Source: Styela clava
Lineage: Eukaryota > Chordata > Ascidiacea > Stolidobranchia > Styelidae
Assembly (NCBI RefSeq): GCF_964204865.1
Contig: NC_135257.1
Location: 2,976,001 to 3,040,000, forward strand
DNA length: 64,000 bases
Direction of reading: 5' to 3'
The notes beneath the pieces are model-generated. The model was not told the DNA's origin. It did no database searches and saw only the letters and a list, made by a program, of their open reading frames with translations. Position numbers and translations under genes: made by a program. Within the stretch, counting starts at the first letter, position 1. Each line of letters starts with the position of its first letter. This document shows, piece after piece, positions 10,301 through 24,865 of the stretch.

Positions 10301-11528
10301 CATACTTTATCTGTAAGTCTGATACCGGTATTCGATGGTGGAATGGTTCTTCTTTGGCATGTACAAACTCAATTCATTTTATGTTATCAAAATAAACTAA
10401 TACGCTAGTATACAAAACTTGAATTTGTGCAATAGTAAGTCACCGTGCTGCGTTACCGTACGTTCGCTTCTTCGCCGCAATCGCCACAAGGTGCCGCTAT
10501 TTTTCATTGTGATCACCAATTCGCACAAAAAAACTAATCTCTTGAAGTCCACAGAAAATTTTGAAATAAATAAAAGTAATTTTTTGCATTCTATAAAAGG
10601 TCGTATATACATAATACAATCTAAGACAATCTGAAAAAAATGTGCTACCGAAGGGTGCCATATTTAAAGCCATGCCCTTTTTTCGAAATGTGGAAAGTTA
10701 TCTTGGTTAAGATGTTTTCGGTAAATTACGGCAAGATTCATTTACAAATAATTTGCTGTCAAATCTCATTCTAGATTGGATTTAGACAAAATCAACTGAT
10801 AGGCTGGAACCAAAACTTCTTTAGTTTTTGTATCTCTCGATATTAAATCATTTTTAACTGCTTTCCAGATGCCTAATTTTCAATTGTCCGATCTTACAAA
10901 TTCATTAGCGTCTGCTCTGCATTTTCCTTGAACTGTTCGCTGCTCAGCAAGTGACAGCATTATGAATCGCGTTGTTCGCTTACGCTGTTAGGACGTTGTT
11001 ACGTCATAGGCATAGATAATAAATTGGACTAATATATAAGCTTTGCAGCGCAAAGGGAACCAGATCAAACTGAATTAAAAACTAGTTTTGCTGGCCGCAC
11101 ACAATTCCAAATTGGCACTTCTCCGCGGGCCGCTCAATTTGGCCGCGGGCCGCACATTGCACACCCCTGCCATAGAGTATACTTAAATTACCATTTCTTG
11201 AAATTTATATTTTATTTATATTCTTACAACATTTGATACGCGGTAAATATTTCATATATTTCTATGAAAATTATAAATAATATAAATTTAGTGTATATAT
11301 ATTTAAATTATATATATATATATGAAAAATTAAACGACCAAATTAAATTTTTTAATGCTAAAAGACTAAAGTTCCCAGTATACTCATTAGTACATTAATA
11401 ACAAGCTTAAGCGATTGGCAAGAATAATAAAGTTTATACTGAATTAATACAAGTTCTCAAATTTGCTTCCAGTCGGCTTGGGGCCTAACGGTTAAATTAG
11501 AATGAGTTGAATATTCTACGATAAAAAC
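7374..11528. other. Array spacer 2
   Basis: Same sequence and sub-features as spacer 1, shifted by 6,551 bp. No differences from spacer 1 noticed by eye; no gene supported. Confidence 0.85.
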
Positions 11529-13924
11529 TTATTCATATATAAATTCGATTCCTGTTTCTTTCATCTTTTCTTCAACTTGTCTATCTATTTCATCAGATTG
11601 TTCCGCGGTAAAATAGTTTTTCCACTTGCCAATGGTTCCTGAAATATAATAACTCACTAAGAAAGGGAAGAATTAAAGACAAATATACAAATTCGTGGCT
11701 AAACAGCATACAAAACTATCTAATAAATATACCAAAACACAAGTATTGCAGCATAATCTTATGACGCAACGAACTAATTTATAAAACTTTTGTACCTGTA
11801 AAGCATTGCTTAGTTGCATGGCGATTCATTCCATCTTCTGATTTCGATTCCATATCCGACTTCTTCATGTTGTCAATTGAACAATTTTTAACTATTTCAT
11901 AGATTTCGTCATCTGATAGTTCTACTCCCAAGAATTCTGACAACTCTTTTGTTTTTTCGAAAGGATTCTTGATATAAAACAAAATACATTTTGAGGTCAG
12001 GCTGTAAGAAATGTCATCTCATATCAATTACACAGTAATTCGCATTATACACTCATGTTTGTACGTATACAACGTATTCCATTTTTAAAGCTAGTTGTAT
12101 GATAAAATTTCAAAACATAGAAATATTTCAAAATTAAAATTTTTTAAACAGACATCTTTTAGATGGCTTGATTGAGTGATCATTTGTTGTTGTTCAGAAT
12201 TAGTTCAATATGGATTACTTTTATCATTTCTTCATACACGATCAATATTGCATTCTTGTTGTTTTTTATATGCGGCAGCCAACTCAAAATGTGATCCAAA
12301 TATGATTCTCCTTTTCGTATGGCCAGAGGAAGAGGATCTAATTGAATAAAATTTTCTATTTATTTTCTAATTGATTATTTTATTATTTTCAATCCAATGT
12401 CGTTTGCCTGATAATTGATGCTTTTCAAAGGAATTTTTGTATTAGACAATTAAAAAAAAAGGTTTTCAATAAACGTTTTTTGACATTAAAGATCCCAGTT
12501 ATTTAACCAAAATACTTTGGACTAGACACTAAATCTTTGGTCTCTTTCTGGCATAAAATAATATTGTATGTAAATAATCGCTTTCACTAAACATTTTTCG
12601 ACATTAGATTTTAGTTATTTAAGCAAAATACTTTGGATTATCGACTACATTTTTTGCATTTTCATAAAATAACATTGTTGTTTGTCCCCAGTCTGTGAAT
12701 GCTATTACCTTTCATTTGTCGTTCAAAATAATCGTTCCAATCATCGGGTGAAAATCTTGCTAATTCACCCTGCCAAGGAAATCCCTTAACAAAATGAAAG
12801 AACGATACCAGCCTGTCCTTTGGATTCCGCAATGTGTAAACGATCTGAAGAATGATCACAAATAAAATTTTTCATTGCTTGTTTATTCATATTTTGTAAA
12901 TACAATTTAAATTGTTTACTAAGTGGCATATAATACAGCTCTTCACTATGTTATATTTTACTTTTGTAAATCTATAATATCACTTCGAATGATCGATAGA
13001 ATATTTTATTTCCAGAATTTTATTCTCTTAGCTTATATATACGTAACATAGGCTTGCCTTTATGTTCCTTTTTTCGTATTTTTCTAAATTCACCAATTCA
13101 GCTGGTAGATGTGTAACAAAATATCTTCTAGGTATAGGAATATTGTGCATGACATTGAACTTTGAAGCTAAAATATACGACGACAACCATCAAGCATAAG
13201 TTATCACTTTGAAATAGCGACATTTGAGAAATCTACATAGTATTAAATAAATAACAAGCGTACTGTGTTTGGGAAAAACAATGTTGTAGTGTATATTGAA
13301 TTGTCTATTTTGAATGGAAGTAAAAATCATCAGTGCTATATAGGGCTCATTGTATGTTATTTACGTTTTAAAATGCCAACAAACAGTATCAAAGCAAACC
13401 CAATAGTAGGGCTACAAACGCGATAACATTGATCACGGTTTTTCTTAGTAAAAACAGTTGTAAGTGGGCATTCAATAGAATGATATGTATTTGTAACAAT
13501 GTATCTATTAATTTCTACAATAACCTACGTGTACATGTTTCAAGATACAAATGCGGTAAAGTGATATCTTTTGTCAGTTTATCAAGTTTTTCGTCTCTTC
13601 CATACAATATCTGACGAATAATTTCTCGAGTCCATGTTGTGCCTAAAAAGAATACATAACTTGATATTGTCTGTCATTTTTCTGTTTCTTTTATTTGTAA
13701 CTATTTTTTAAACCTGTTTTTACACACGATGCCACCATCACTTCGTTTTCTCTTGGCTCATGATGATCGAATGCATAAGATACTGTATCTGGATGGAACT
13801 GCGGAATGAATAAATGATCATTCCATTCTAGAACTTTGTCTTCTGGAGAGTATGTGAAAGTATCTTGGAAATGGACGAAGTCTTTCTGGCACCATTCAGG
13901 TAGTTCTTGTTTTAGATTTGCCAT
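11529..13924 (-). CDS. SULT gene 3, predicted intact cytosolic sulfotransferase (323 aa)
   Basis: Exons 13714-13924, 13529-13642, 13058-13167, 12709-12844, 12219-12337, 11796-11967, 11529-11638. Differs from gene 2 at the decisive base: C at 12737 on the plus strand gives TGG (Trp181) in the Ser-Pro-Asp-Asp-Trp-Asn context, so the frame stays open through all seven exons. All splice borders are kept, including the GC donor of intron 3 and the GT donor of intron 6 at 11795. Its residues match the gene 2 description with Trp181 restored. With gene 9 it is one of two array copies in view expected to give a full-length enzyme. The substrate cannot be inferred. Confidence 0.88.
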
Positions 13925-16900
13925 AGAGTTTATTATTTACAAAAAACACTGCAATTATATGAAAGGGCCAAGTCTTGCATATTCAAATAAAATTTGATTG
14001 CATTGAAATAATAATATATAAAAGAAAAGTGTCAACCTTCTTATATTTAAACTACCTTTGCTCGGTCGTAAAACTCCATAAAATGTATTTTGAACAAAAC
14101 ACTGAACCTGACTTTATATCTGCCGTGTTAAATGTAGTAAAATCGTCATTATGATATAATAAAAGAGTTTATCCGTAAGAATGTAGCATGCGATATTATT
14201 TATTTTAGAAATTAATTCAGTCCGATGGAACCATATCGTAACAACATGAATTATAATTAAACTTGAAAGAGATGTAACTTAACTATTCGATAGCAACAAT
14301 ATTCATATTGTCATCCAAAAAAAACTACCAATCCCACTATTCCACAGACCCAGTAGATCAGGTGCTAAACAGGAAACGAAACCATAAGAATGATAAGCAC
14401 TCGCGCTATTTTCCCCCTATAAGCAACAGTAATTAAATAAGAAGCTGTTCCATTTAATACTGCCATCCGAATTATATTTTTGTAGTCACTGTGTCTATTA
14501 CGTTCGGATTTGGGTATAATCCACCCGTTTTAAGAATTTGAATTTAAGAATCCTACTTTTCTACAAGCCCAGTGAGGTCTTTCCTGTAGACAACAGTAAT
14601 TAAATTAAAGATTGTGTATTCAATATTGACGTCTGAATTCTATTTTTGTAGTCACTGCATCTATTATAGATGCGGATTTGGGTAGAATCCAAGTGTTTTC
14701 AGGATTGGCATTCGTCAGATAGTCTAAGTCGTATTAATGATTCCTTATTGAATTTCACATATTAACGCTCTCGTTTTGTCCGTTTGCCACTACAAATCTT
14801 GGCGCAAACAATGTTTAATCCAAATGATGTGTGGTGTGGTACAAATGATTGGTCTCATAGGTTCTGTTGAAATATCACACATATCTAAAGTATTCAATCA
14901 CAAATTATTATTAATTAGAAAATTTGCTGATAAATCATCTATCTATATTTCGGCAAAGTATAAGTACCTTAAATCACAAATTATTATTAATTAGAAAATT
15001 TGCTAATAAATCATGTATCTATATTTCGGCAAATTATGTGTACCTTGAATTGGCATTTAGTATATTCGATTCGATTTCCTGGTTTCGAACGGCTTTCCAA
15101 AGCTTATTGTCAAGGCCAGTTTCGTCTCATATTTGTTTCTTTATTGTGGCCTGAATGCCAAAAAAAAAACAAGTAGCGCTAGTGACGGGCTAGGTCCATC
15201 ACGAGTATTTAGTGCTCTGCAAGTCTCTCTGCAACTTCAACTATTAATGCACGAGTACCTTAAAAGCACATCTAAATAAGCACTGCAAAGTAGTTGGAAG
15301 TTACAACTAATGTACGTTCTTATTGCCAGAGTCAATTATTAACCTGCTTGACCGACATATATTCCTCTGTAGAATACAAACCTTTTTTTAGTAAACAGTA
15401 TCATTAGAGTGGTCTCGATAGCTACAATGTAAGGCGATTGAAGTTGTGCAAACAAAACTCAATTTCCAGGCAGTTCAAATACTGTACGGTGTACGCAATA
15501 TATATTACTAAGTGGGTTGGTTTGGCAGACGAATAGGTTTTTCAATGAATAGGTTTTTGAACTATACCGGTTCCATTCAATGTTCATGCTTAAACCTTGG
15601 CAATGTGACCATTTGCAACTCTGAAGTCATTTGTGATTAAATTGGTATTTCTATATTATATCTAGAATAGAAAACGTACCATATTATACTTTCATATGCA
15701 TTAGTAGCTTTTGGCCCCCGGGAAGGGGCTGATTAAACTTTTGCTTATAAAGATAAAATACCAATCATTTTTATTCATACATCATATTCAATGATCCATT
15801 CTTCTTGATTATATTGAAACATCAATTGAAATATCTCGTGCTATGAGTCAATTACGTACCGTATCACGTACCACAGTCAAACATTTCACATAAAAACGTC
15901 ACTAAATAACATACTTCAACTTAACACCACCTGAATCAACTTTCGGTACAGTGACTCTCACAACTGTTTAGGGCTGATGGACGACTCGACTACACGGACA
16001 ACTCACCAGGCCTAGCTGTAGTCGAGTTGTCTGCCACCCATTTCACATGTCCCGTGACAATGATCTGTTTTTATCCATTCAATTGCAACCTGAATTGAAA
16101 TACTAAGGGCATTTGGTCCAGTAATCAATAAGAAAAGCGACTTTTTAGGTTTTCCACTAGGTGTTCAAAAACGTGTCAAAGAACAAGAACAACAAGAGAG
16201 CTATGCTCAAATATATGGACAGGTAGAGCCACATAATTTTGATGACGTCATAGCAAAAAAAAAGTACTAGCCTCCTGGAAAAAAAATTATATCTCTAATC
16301 ACTGGAAATTTCAAAGCAATTGGTTCAGTAATCAAAGAGAAAAACAATTTCTTCAAAACGTGTCAAAGAACAACGAGAACAACACAAGAGAGCAATGCTT
16401 AAATATATAGACACGAAAGCTCTTTACAATAATTACATCACGCTGTTAAACCAGAAAATATTTTTTGCATTGATAAAACCGCAACCACGATATTTCATAA
16501 CATGTTGAACACTATTGGTACATTGTAATGCTTCCTTATTGGCATATTTATGTTGTTTACCGCAGAACTGTAATGAAAAAAGCTAAAAGATAAGCATAAA
16601 CATAGCAGCTGTGCAAGCGTACAAATAAAATGGAAAAAGTTAATTTGACTGCAAATGCAGGGAGAGTAACATTTAAAATTTTAAATAAACGTGATATGCT
16701 TTGGCACTTATCTACGTCACATGTTAAAAATTATCGGAGAAGTTGTAAAGTTCTTCCTTAGCATACTTTAGTTATTCACGGCAAAACTGTAACGAAAAGA
16801 TGAGAGCGTAATTCACAGTGTTATGGTACCGGTGCCTTAACTCACCAGTACCATACTTTATCTGTAAGTCTGATACCGGTATTCGATGGTGGAATGGTTC

Positions 16901-18079
16901 TTCTTTGGCATGTACAAACTCAATTCATTTTATGTTATCAAAATAAACTAATACGCTAGTATACAAAACTTGAATTTGTGCAATAGTAAGTCACCGTGCT
17001 GCGTTACCGTACGTTCGCTTCTTCGCCGCAATCGCCACAAGGTGCCGCTATTTTTCATTGTGATCACCAATTCGCACAAAAAAACTAATCTCTTGAAGTC
17101 CACAGAAAATTTTGAAATAAATAAAAGTAATTTTTTGCATTCTATAAAAGGTCGTATATACATAATACAATCTAAGACAATCTGAAAAAAATGTGCTACC
17201 GAAGGGTGCCATATTTAAAGCCATGCCCTTTTTTCGAAATGTGGAAAGTTATCTTGGTTAAGATGTTTTCGGTAAATTACGGCAAGATTCATTTACAAAT
17301 AATTTGCTGTCAAATCTCATTCTAGATTGGATTTAGACAAAATCAACTGATAGGCTGGAACCAAAACTTCTTTAGTTTTTGTATCTCTCGATATTAAATC
17401 ATTTTTAACTGCTTTCCAGATGCCTAATTTTCAATTGTCCGATCTTACAAATTCATTAGCGTCTGCTCTGCATTTTCCTTGAACTGTTCGCTGCTCAGCA
17501 AGTGACAGCATTATGAATCGCGTTGTTCGCTTACGCTGTTAGGACGTTGTTACGTCATAGGCATAGATAATAAATTGGACTAATATATAAGCTTTGCAGC
17601 GCAAAGGGAACCAGATCAAACTGAATTAAAAACTAGTTTTGCTGGCCGCACACAATTCCAAATTGGCACTTCTCCGCGGGCCGCTCAATTTGGCCGCGGG
17701 CCGCACATTGCACACCCCTGCCATAGAGTATACTTAAATTACCATTTCTTGAAATTTATATTTTATTTATATTCTTACAACATTTGATACGCGGTAAATA
17801 TTTCATATATTTCTATGAAAATTATAAATAATATAAATTTAGTGTATATATATTTAAATTATATATATATATATGAAAAATTAAACGACCAAATTAAATT
17901 TTTTAATGCTAAAAGACTAAAGTTCCCAGTATACTCATTAGTACATTAATAACAAGCTTAAGCGATTGGCAAGAATAATAAAGTTTATACTGAATTAATA
18001 CAAGTTCTCAAATTTGCTTCCAGTCGGCTTGGGGCCTAACGGTTAAATTAGAATGAGTTGAATATTCTACGATAAAAAC
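13925..18079. other. Array spacer 3
   Basis: Spacer 1 shifted by 13,102 bp; same hairpins, duplications and hAT-like end. No gene supported. Confidence 0.85.
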
Positions 18080-20710
18080 TTATTCATATATAAATTCGAT
18101 TCCTGTTTCTTTCATCTTTTCTTCAACTTGTCTATCTATTTCATCAGATTGTTCCGCGGTAAAATAGTTTTTCCACTTGCCAATGGTTCCTGAAATATAA
18201 TAACTCACTAAGAAAGGGAAGAATTAAAGACAAATATACAAATTCGTGGCTAAACAGCATACAAAACTATCTAATAAATATACCAAAACACAAGTATTGC
18301 AGCATAATCTTATGACGCAACGAACTAATTTATAAAACTTTTGTACCTGTAAAGCATTGCTTAGTTGCATGGCGATTCATTCCATCTTCTGATTTCGATT
18401 CCATATCCGACTTCTTCATGTTGTCAATTGAACAATTTTTAACTATTTCATAGATTTCGTCATCTGATAGTTCTACTCCCAAGAATTCTGACAACTCTTT
18501 TGTTTTTTCGAAAGGATTCTTGATATAAAACAAAATACATTTTGAGGTCAGGCTGTAAGAAATGTCATCTCATATCAATTACACAGTAATTCGCATTATA
18601 CACTCATGTTTGTACGTATACAACGTATTCCATTTTTAAAGCTAGTTGTATGATAAAATTTCAAAACATAGAAATATTTCAAAATTAAAATTTTTTAAAC
18701 AGACATCTTTTAGATGGCTTGATTGAGTGATCATTTGTTGTTGTTCAGAATTAGTTCAATATGGATTACTTTTATCATTTCTTCATACACGATCAATATT
18801 GCATTCTTGTTGTTTTTTATATGCGGCAGCCAACTCAAAATGTGATCCAAATATGATTCTCCTTTTCGTATGGCCAGAGGAAGAGGATCTAATTGAATAA
18901 AATTTTCTATTTATTTTCTAATTGATTATTTTATTATTTTCAATCCAATGTCGTTTGCCTGATAATTGATGCTTTTCAAAGGAATTTTTGTATTAGACAA
19001 TTAAAAAAAAGGTTTTCAATAAACGTTTTTTGACATTAAAGATCCCAGTTATTTAACCAAAATACTTTGGACTAGACACTAAATCTTTGGTCTCTTTCTG
19101 GCATAAAATAATATTGTATGTAAATAATCGCTTTCACTAAACATTTTTCGACATTAGATTTTAGTTATTTAAGCAAAATACTTTGGATTATCGACTACAT
19201 TTTTTGCATTTTCATAAAATAACATTGTTGTTTGTCCCCAGTCTGTGAATGCTATTACCTTTCATTTGTCGTTCAAAATAATCGTTTCAATCATCGGGTG
19301 AAAATCTTGCTAATTCACCCTGCCAAGGAAATCCCTTAACAAAATGAAAGAACGATACCAGCCTGTCCTTTGGATTCCGCAATGTGTAAACGATCTGAAG
19401 AATGATCACAAATAAAATTTTTCATTGCTTGTTTATTCATATTTTGTAAATACAATTTAAATTGTTTACTAAGTGGCATATAATACAGCTCTTCACTATG
19501 TTATATTTTACTTTTGTAAATCTATAATATCACTTCGAATGATCGATAGAATATTTTATTTCCAGAATTTTATTCTCTTAGCTTATATATACGTAACATA
19601 GGCTTGCCTTTATGTTCCTTTTTTCGTATTTTTCTAAATTCACCAATTCAGCTGGTAGATGTGTAACAAAATATCTTCTAGGTATAGGAATATTGTGCAT
19701 GACATTGAACTTTGAAGCTAAAATATACGACGACAACCATCAAGCATAAGTTATCACTTTGAAATAGCGACATTTGAGAAATCTACATAGTATTAAATAA
19801 ATAACAAGCGTACTGTGTTTGGGAAAAACAATGTTGTAGTGTATATTGAATTGTCTATTTTGAATGGAAGTAAAAATCATCAGTGCTATATAGGGCTCAT
19901 TGTATGTTATTTACGTTTTAAAATGCCAACAAACAGTATCAAAGCAAACCCAATAGTAGGGCTACAAACGCGATAACATTGATCACGGTTTTTCTTAGTA
20001 AAAACAGTTGTAAGTGNNNNNNNNNNNNNNNNNNNNNNNNNNNNNNNNNNNNNNNNNNNNNNNNNNNNNNNNNNNNNNNNNNNNNNNNNNNNNNNNNNNN
20101 NNNNNNNNNNNNNNNNNNNNNNNNNNNNNNNNNNNNNNNNNNNNNNNNNNNNNNNNNNNNNNNNNNNNNNNNNNNNNNNNNNNNNNNNNNNNNNNNNNNN
20201 NNNNNNNNNNNNNNNNGATCACGGTTTTTCTTAGTAAAAACAGTTGTAAGTGGGCATTCAATAGAATGATATGTATTTGTAACAATGTATCTATTAATTT
20301 CTACAATAACCTACGTGTACATGTTTCAAGATACAAATGCGGTAAAGTGATATCTTTTGTCAGTTTATCAAGTTTTTCGTCTCTTCCATACAATATCTGA
20401 CGAATAATTTCTCGAGTCCATGTTGTGCCTAAAAAGAATACATAACTTGATATTGTCTGTCATTTTTCTGTTTCTTTTATTTGTAACTATTTTTTAAACC
20501 TGTTTTTACACACGATGCCACCATCACTTCGTTTTCTCTTGGCTCATGATGATCGAATGCATAAGATACTGTATCTGGATGGAACTGCGGAATGAATAAA
20601 TGATCATTCCATTCTAGAACTTTGTCTTCTGGAGAGTATGTGAAAGTATCTTGGAAATGGACGAAGTCTTTCTGGCACCATTCAGGTAGTTCTTGTTTTA
20701 GATTTGCCAT
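18080..20710 (-). pseudogene. SULT gene 4, TGA at codon 181; contains assembly gap
   Basis: Exons 20500-20710, 20315-20428, 19608-19717, 19259-19394, 18770-18888, 18347-18518, 18080-18189. The TGA occupies 19287-19289. Intron 2 carries the 200-N gap (20017-20216). Intron 4 has an A-run of 8 near 19000, where other units have 9, which makes this unit 6,550 bp. Exon sequences otherwise look the same as gene 2. The predicted product stops after 180 residues, before the Tyr-Glu-Glu-Met segment and the C-terminal PAPS region, so it should be inactive, and its mRNA is a candidate for nonsense-mediated decay. Confidence 0.88.
19981..20252. other. 200-N assembly gap flanked by a 36-bp duplicate
   Basis: Bases 20017-20216 are N. 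The 36 bases before the gap (19981-20016, starting GATCACGGTTTTTCTTAGTA) are repeated exactly after it (20217-20252). If the Ns and one copy of the 36 bp are removed, the unit comes back into perfect register with its neighbours. The gap therefore probably joins two overlapping contigs and hides no sequence, or it hides a whole number of units. Confidence 0.93.
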
Positions 20711-23700
20711 AGAGTTTATTATTTACAAAAAACACTGCAATTATATGAAAGGGCCAAGTCTTGCATATTCAAATAAAATTTGATTGCATTGAAATAATAA
20801 TATATAAAAGAAAAGTGTCAACCTTCTTATATTTAAACTACCTTTGCTCGGTCGTAAAACTCCATAAAATGTATTTTGAACAAAACACTGAACCTGACTT
20901 TATATCTGCCGTGTTAAATGTAGTAAAATCGTCATTATGATATAATAAAAGAGTTTATCCGTAAGAATGTAGCATGCGATATTATTTATTTTAGAAATTA
21001 ATTCAGTCCGATGGAACCATATCGTAACAACATGAATTATAATTAAACTTGAAAGAGATGTAACTTAACTATTCGATAGCAACAATATTCATATTGTCAT
21101 CCAAAAAAAACTACCAATCCCACTATTCCACAGACCCAGTAGATCAGGTGCTAAACAGGAAACGAAACCATAAGAATGATAAGCACTCGCGCTATTTTCC
21201 CCCTATAAGCAACAGTAATTAAATAAGAAGCTGTTCCATTTAATACTGCCATCCGAATTATATTTTTGTAGTCACTGTGTCTATTACGTTCGGATTTGGG
21301 TATAATCCACCCGTTTTAAGAATTTGAATTTAAGAATCCTACTTTTCTACAAGCCCAGTGAGGTCTTTCCTGTAGACAACAGTAATTAAATTAAAGATTG
21401 TGTATTCAATATTGACGTCTGAATTCTATTTTTGTAGTCACTGCATCTATTATAGATGCGGATTTGGGTAGAATCCAAGTGTTTTCAGGATTGGCATTCG
21501 TCAGATAGTCTAAGTCGTATTAATGATTCCTTATTGAATTTCACATATTAACGCTCTCGTTTTGTCCGTTTGCCACTACAAATCTTGGCGCAAACAATGT
21601 TTAATCCAAATGATGTGTGGTGTGGTACAAATGATTGGTCTCATAGGTTCTGTTGAAATATCACACATATCTAAAGTATTCAATCACAAATTATTATTAA
21701 TTAGAAAATTTGCTGATAAATCATCTATCTATATTTCGGCAAAGTATAAGTACCTTAAATCACAAATTATTATTAATTAGAAAATTTGCTAATAAATCAT
21801 GTATCTATATTTCGGCAAATTATGTGTACCTTGAATTGGCATTTAGTATATTCGATTCGATTTCCTGGTTTCGAACGGCTTTCCAAAGCTTATTGTCAAG
21901 GCCAGTTTCGTCTCATATTTGTTTCTTTATTGTGGCCTGAATGCCAAAAAAAAAACAAGTAGCGCTAGTGACGGGCTAGGTCCATCACGAGTATTTAGTG
22001 CTCTGCAAGTCTCTCTGCAACTTCAACTATTAATGCACGAGTACCTTAAAAGCACATCTAAATAAGCACTGCAAAGTAGTTGGAAGTTACAACTAATGTA
22101 CGTTCTTATTGCCAGAGTCAATTATTAACCTGCTTGACCGACATATATTCCTCTGTAGAATACAAACCTTTTTTTAGTAAACAGTATCATTAGAGTGGTC
22201 TCGATAGCTACAATGTAAGGCGATTGAAGTTGTGCAAACAAAACTCAATTTCCAGGCAGTTCAAATACTGTACGGTGTACGCAATATATATTACTAAGTG
22301 GGTTGGTTTGGCAGACGAATAGGTTTTTCAATGAATAGGTTTTTGAACTATACCGGTTCCATTCAATGTTCATGCTTAAACCTTGGCAATGTGACCATTT
22401 GCAACTCTGAAGTCATTTGTGATTAAATTGGTATTTCTATATTATATCTAGAATAGAAAACGTACCATATTATACTTTCATATGCATTAGTAGCTTTTGG
22501 CCCCCGGGAAGGGGCTGATTAAACTTTTGCTTATAAAGATAAAATACCAATCATTTTTATTCATACATCATATTCAATGATCCATTCTTCTTGATTATAT
22601 TGAAACATCAATTGAAATATCTCGTGCTATGAGTCAATTACGTACCGTATCACGTACCACAGTCAAACATTTCACATAAAAACGTCACTAAATAACATAC
22701 TTCAACTTAACACCACCTGAATCAACTTTCGGTACAGTGACTCTCACAACTGTTTAGGGCTGATGGACGACTCGACTACACGGACAACTCACCAGGCCTA
22801 GCTGTAGTCGAGTTGTCTGCCACCCATTTCACATGTCCCGTGACAATGATCTGTTTTTATCCATTCAATTGCAACCTGAATTGAAATACTAAGGGCATTT
22901 GGTCCAGTAATCAATAAGAAAAGCGACTTTTTAGGTTTTCCACTAGGTGTTCAAAAACGTGTCAAAGAACAAGAACAACAAGAGAGCTATGCTCAAATAT
23001 ATGGACAGGTAGAGCCACATAATTTTGATGACGTCATAGCAAAAAAAAAGTACTAGCCTCCTGGAAAAAAAATTATATCTCTAATCACTGGAAATTTCAA
23101 AGCAATTGGTTCAGTAATCAAAGAGAAAAACAATTTCTTCAAAACGTGTCAAAGAACAACGAGAACAACACAAGAGAGCAATGCTTAAATATATAGACAC
23201 GAAAGCTCTTTACAATAATTACATCACGCTGTTAAACCAGAAAATATTTTTTGCATTGATAAAACCGCAACCACGATATTTCATAACATGTTGAACACTA
23301 TTGGTACATTGTAATGCTTCCTTATTGGCATATTTATGTTGTTTACCGCAGAACTGTAATGAAAAAAGCTAAAAGATAAGCATAAACATAGCAGCTGTGC
23401 AAGCGTACAAATAAAATGGAAAAAGTTAATTTGACTGCAAATGCAGGGAGAGTAACATTTAAAATTTTAAATAAACGTGATATGCTTTGGCACTTATCTA
23501 CGTCACATGTTAAAAATTATCGGAGAAGTTGTAAAGTTCTTCCTTAGCATACTTTAGTTATTCACGGCAAAACTGTAACGAAAAGATGAGAGCGTAATTC
23601 ACAGTGTTATGGTACCGGTGCCTTAACTCACCAGTACCATACTTTATCTGTAAGTCTGATACCGGTATTCGATGGTGGAATGGTTCTTCTTTGGCATGTA

Positions 23701-24865
23701 CAAACTCAATTCATTTTATGTTATCAAAATAAACTAATACGCTAGTATACAAAACTTGAATTTGTGCAATAGTAAGTCACCGTGCTGCGTTACCGTACGT
23801 TCGCTTCTTCGCCGCAATCGCCACAAGGTGCCGCTATTTTTCATTGTGATCACCAATTCGCACAAAAAAACTAATCTCTTGAAGTCCACAGAAAATTTTG
23901 AAATAAATAAAAGTAATTTTTTGCATTCTATAAAAGGTCGTATATACATAATACAATCTAAGACAATCTGAAAAAAATGTGCTACCGAAGGGTGCCATAT
24001 TTAAAGCCATGCCCTTTTTTCGAAATGTGGAAAGTTATCTTGGTTAAGATGTTTTCGGTAAATTACGGCAAGATTCATTTACAAATAATTTGCTGTCAAA
24101 TCTCATTCTAGATTGGATTTAGACAAAATCAACTGATAGGCTGGAACCAAAACTTCTTTAGTTTTTGTATCTCTCGATATTAAATCATTTTTAACTGCTT
24201 TCCAGATGCCTAATTTTCAATTGTCCGATCTTACAAATTCATTAGCGTCTGCTCTGCATTTTCCTTGAACTGTTCGCTGCTCAGCAAGTGACAGCATTAT
24301 GAATCGCGTTGTTCGCTTACGCTGTTAGGACGTTGTTACGTCATAGGCATAGATAATAAATTGGACTAATATATAAGCTTTGCAGCGCAAAGGGAACCAG
24401 ATCAAACTGAATTAAAAACTAGTTTTGCTGGCCGCACACAATTCCAAATTGGCACTTCTCCGCGGGCCGCTCAATTTGGCCGCGGGCCGCACATTGCACA
24501 CCCCTGCCATAGAGTATACTTAAATTACCATTTCTTGAAATTTATATTTTATTTATATTCTTACAACATTTGATACGCGGTAAATATTTCATATATTTCT
24601 ATGAAAATTATAAATAATATAAATTTAGTGTATATATATTTAAATTATATATATATATATGAAAAATTAAACGACCAAATTAAATTTTTTAATGCTAAAA
24701 GACTAAAGTTCCCAGTATACTCATTAGTACATTAATAACAAGCTTAAGCGATTGGCAAGAATAATAAAGTTTATACTGAATTAATACAAGTTCTCAAATT
24801 TGCTTCCAGTCGGCTTGGGGCCTAACGGTTAAATTAGAATGAGTTGAATATTCTACGATAAAAAC
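20711..24865. other. Array spacer 4
   Basis: Spacer 1 shifted by 19,888 bp, with the same sub-features. No gene supported. Confidence 0.85.

Noticed and set aside
19979-20400. Long frames through the N gap
   Set aside because: They are open only because N codons are not read as stops.
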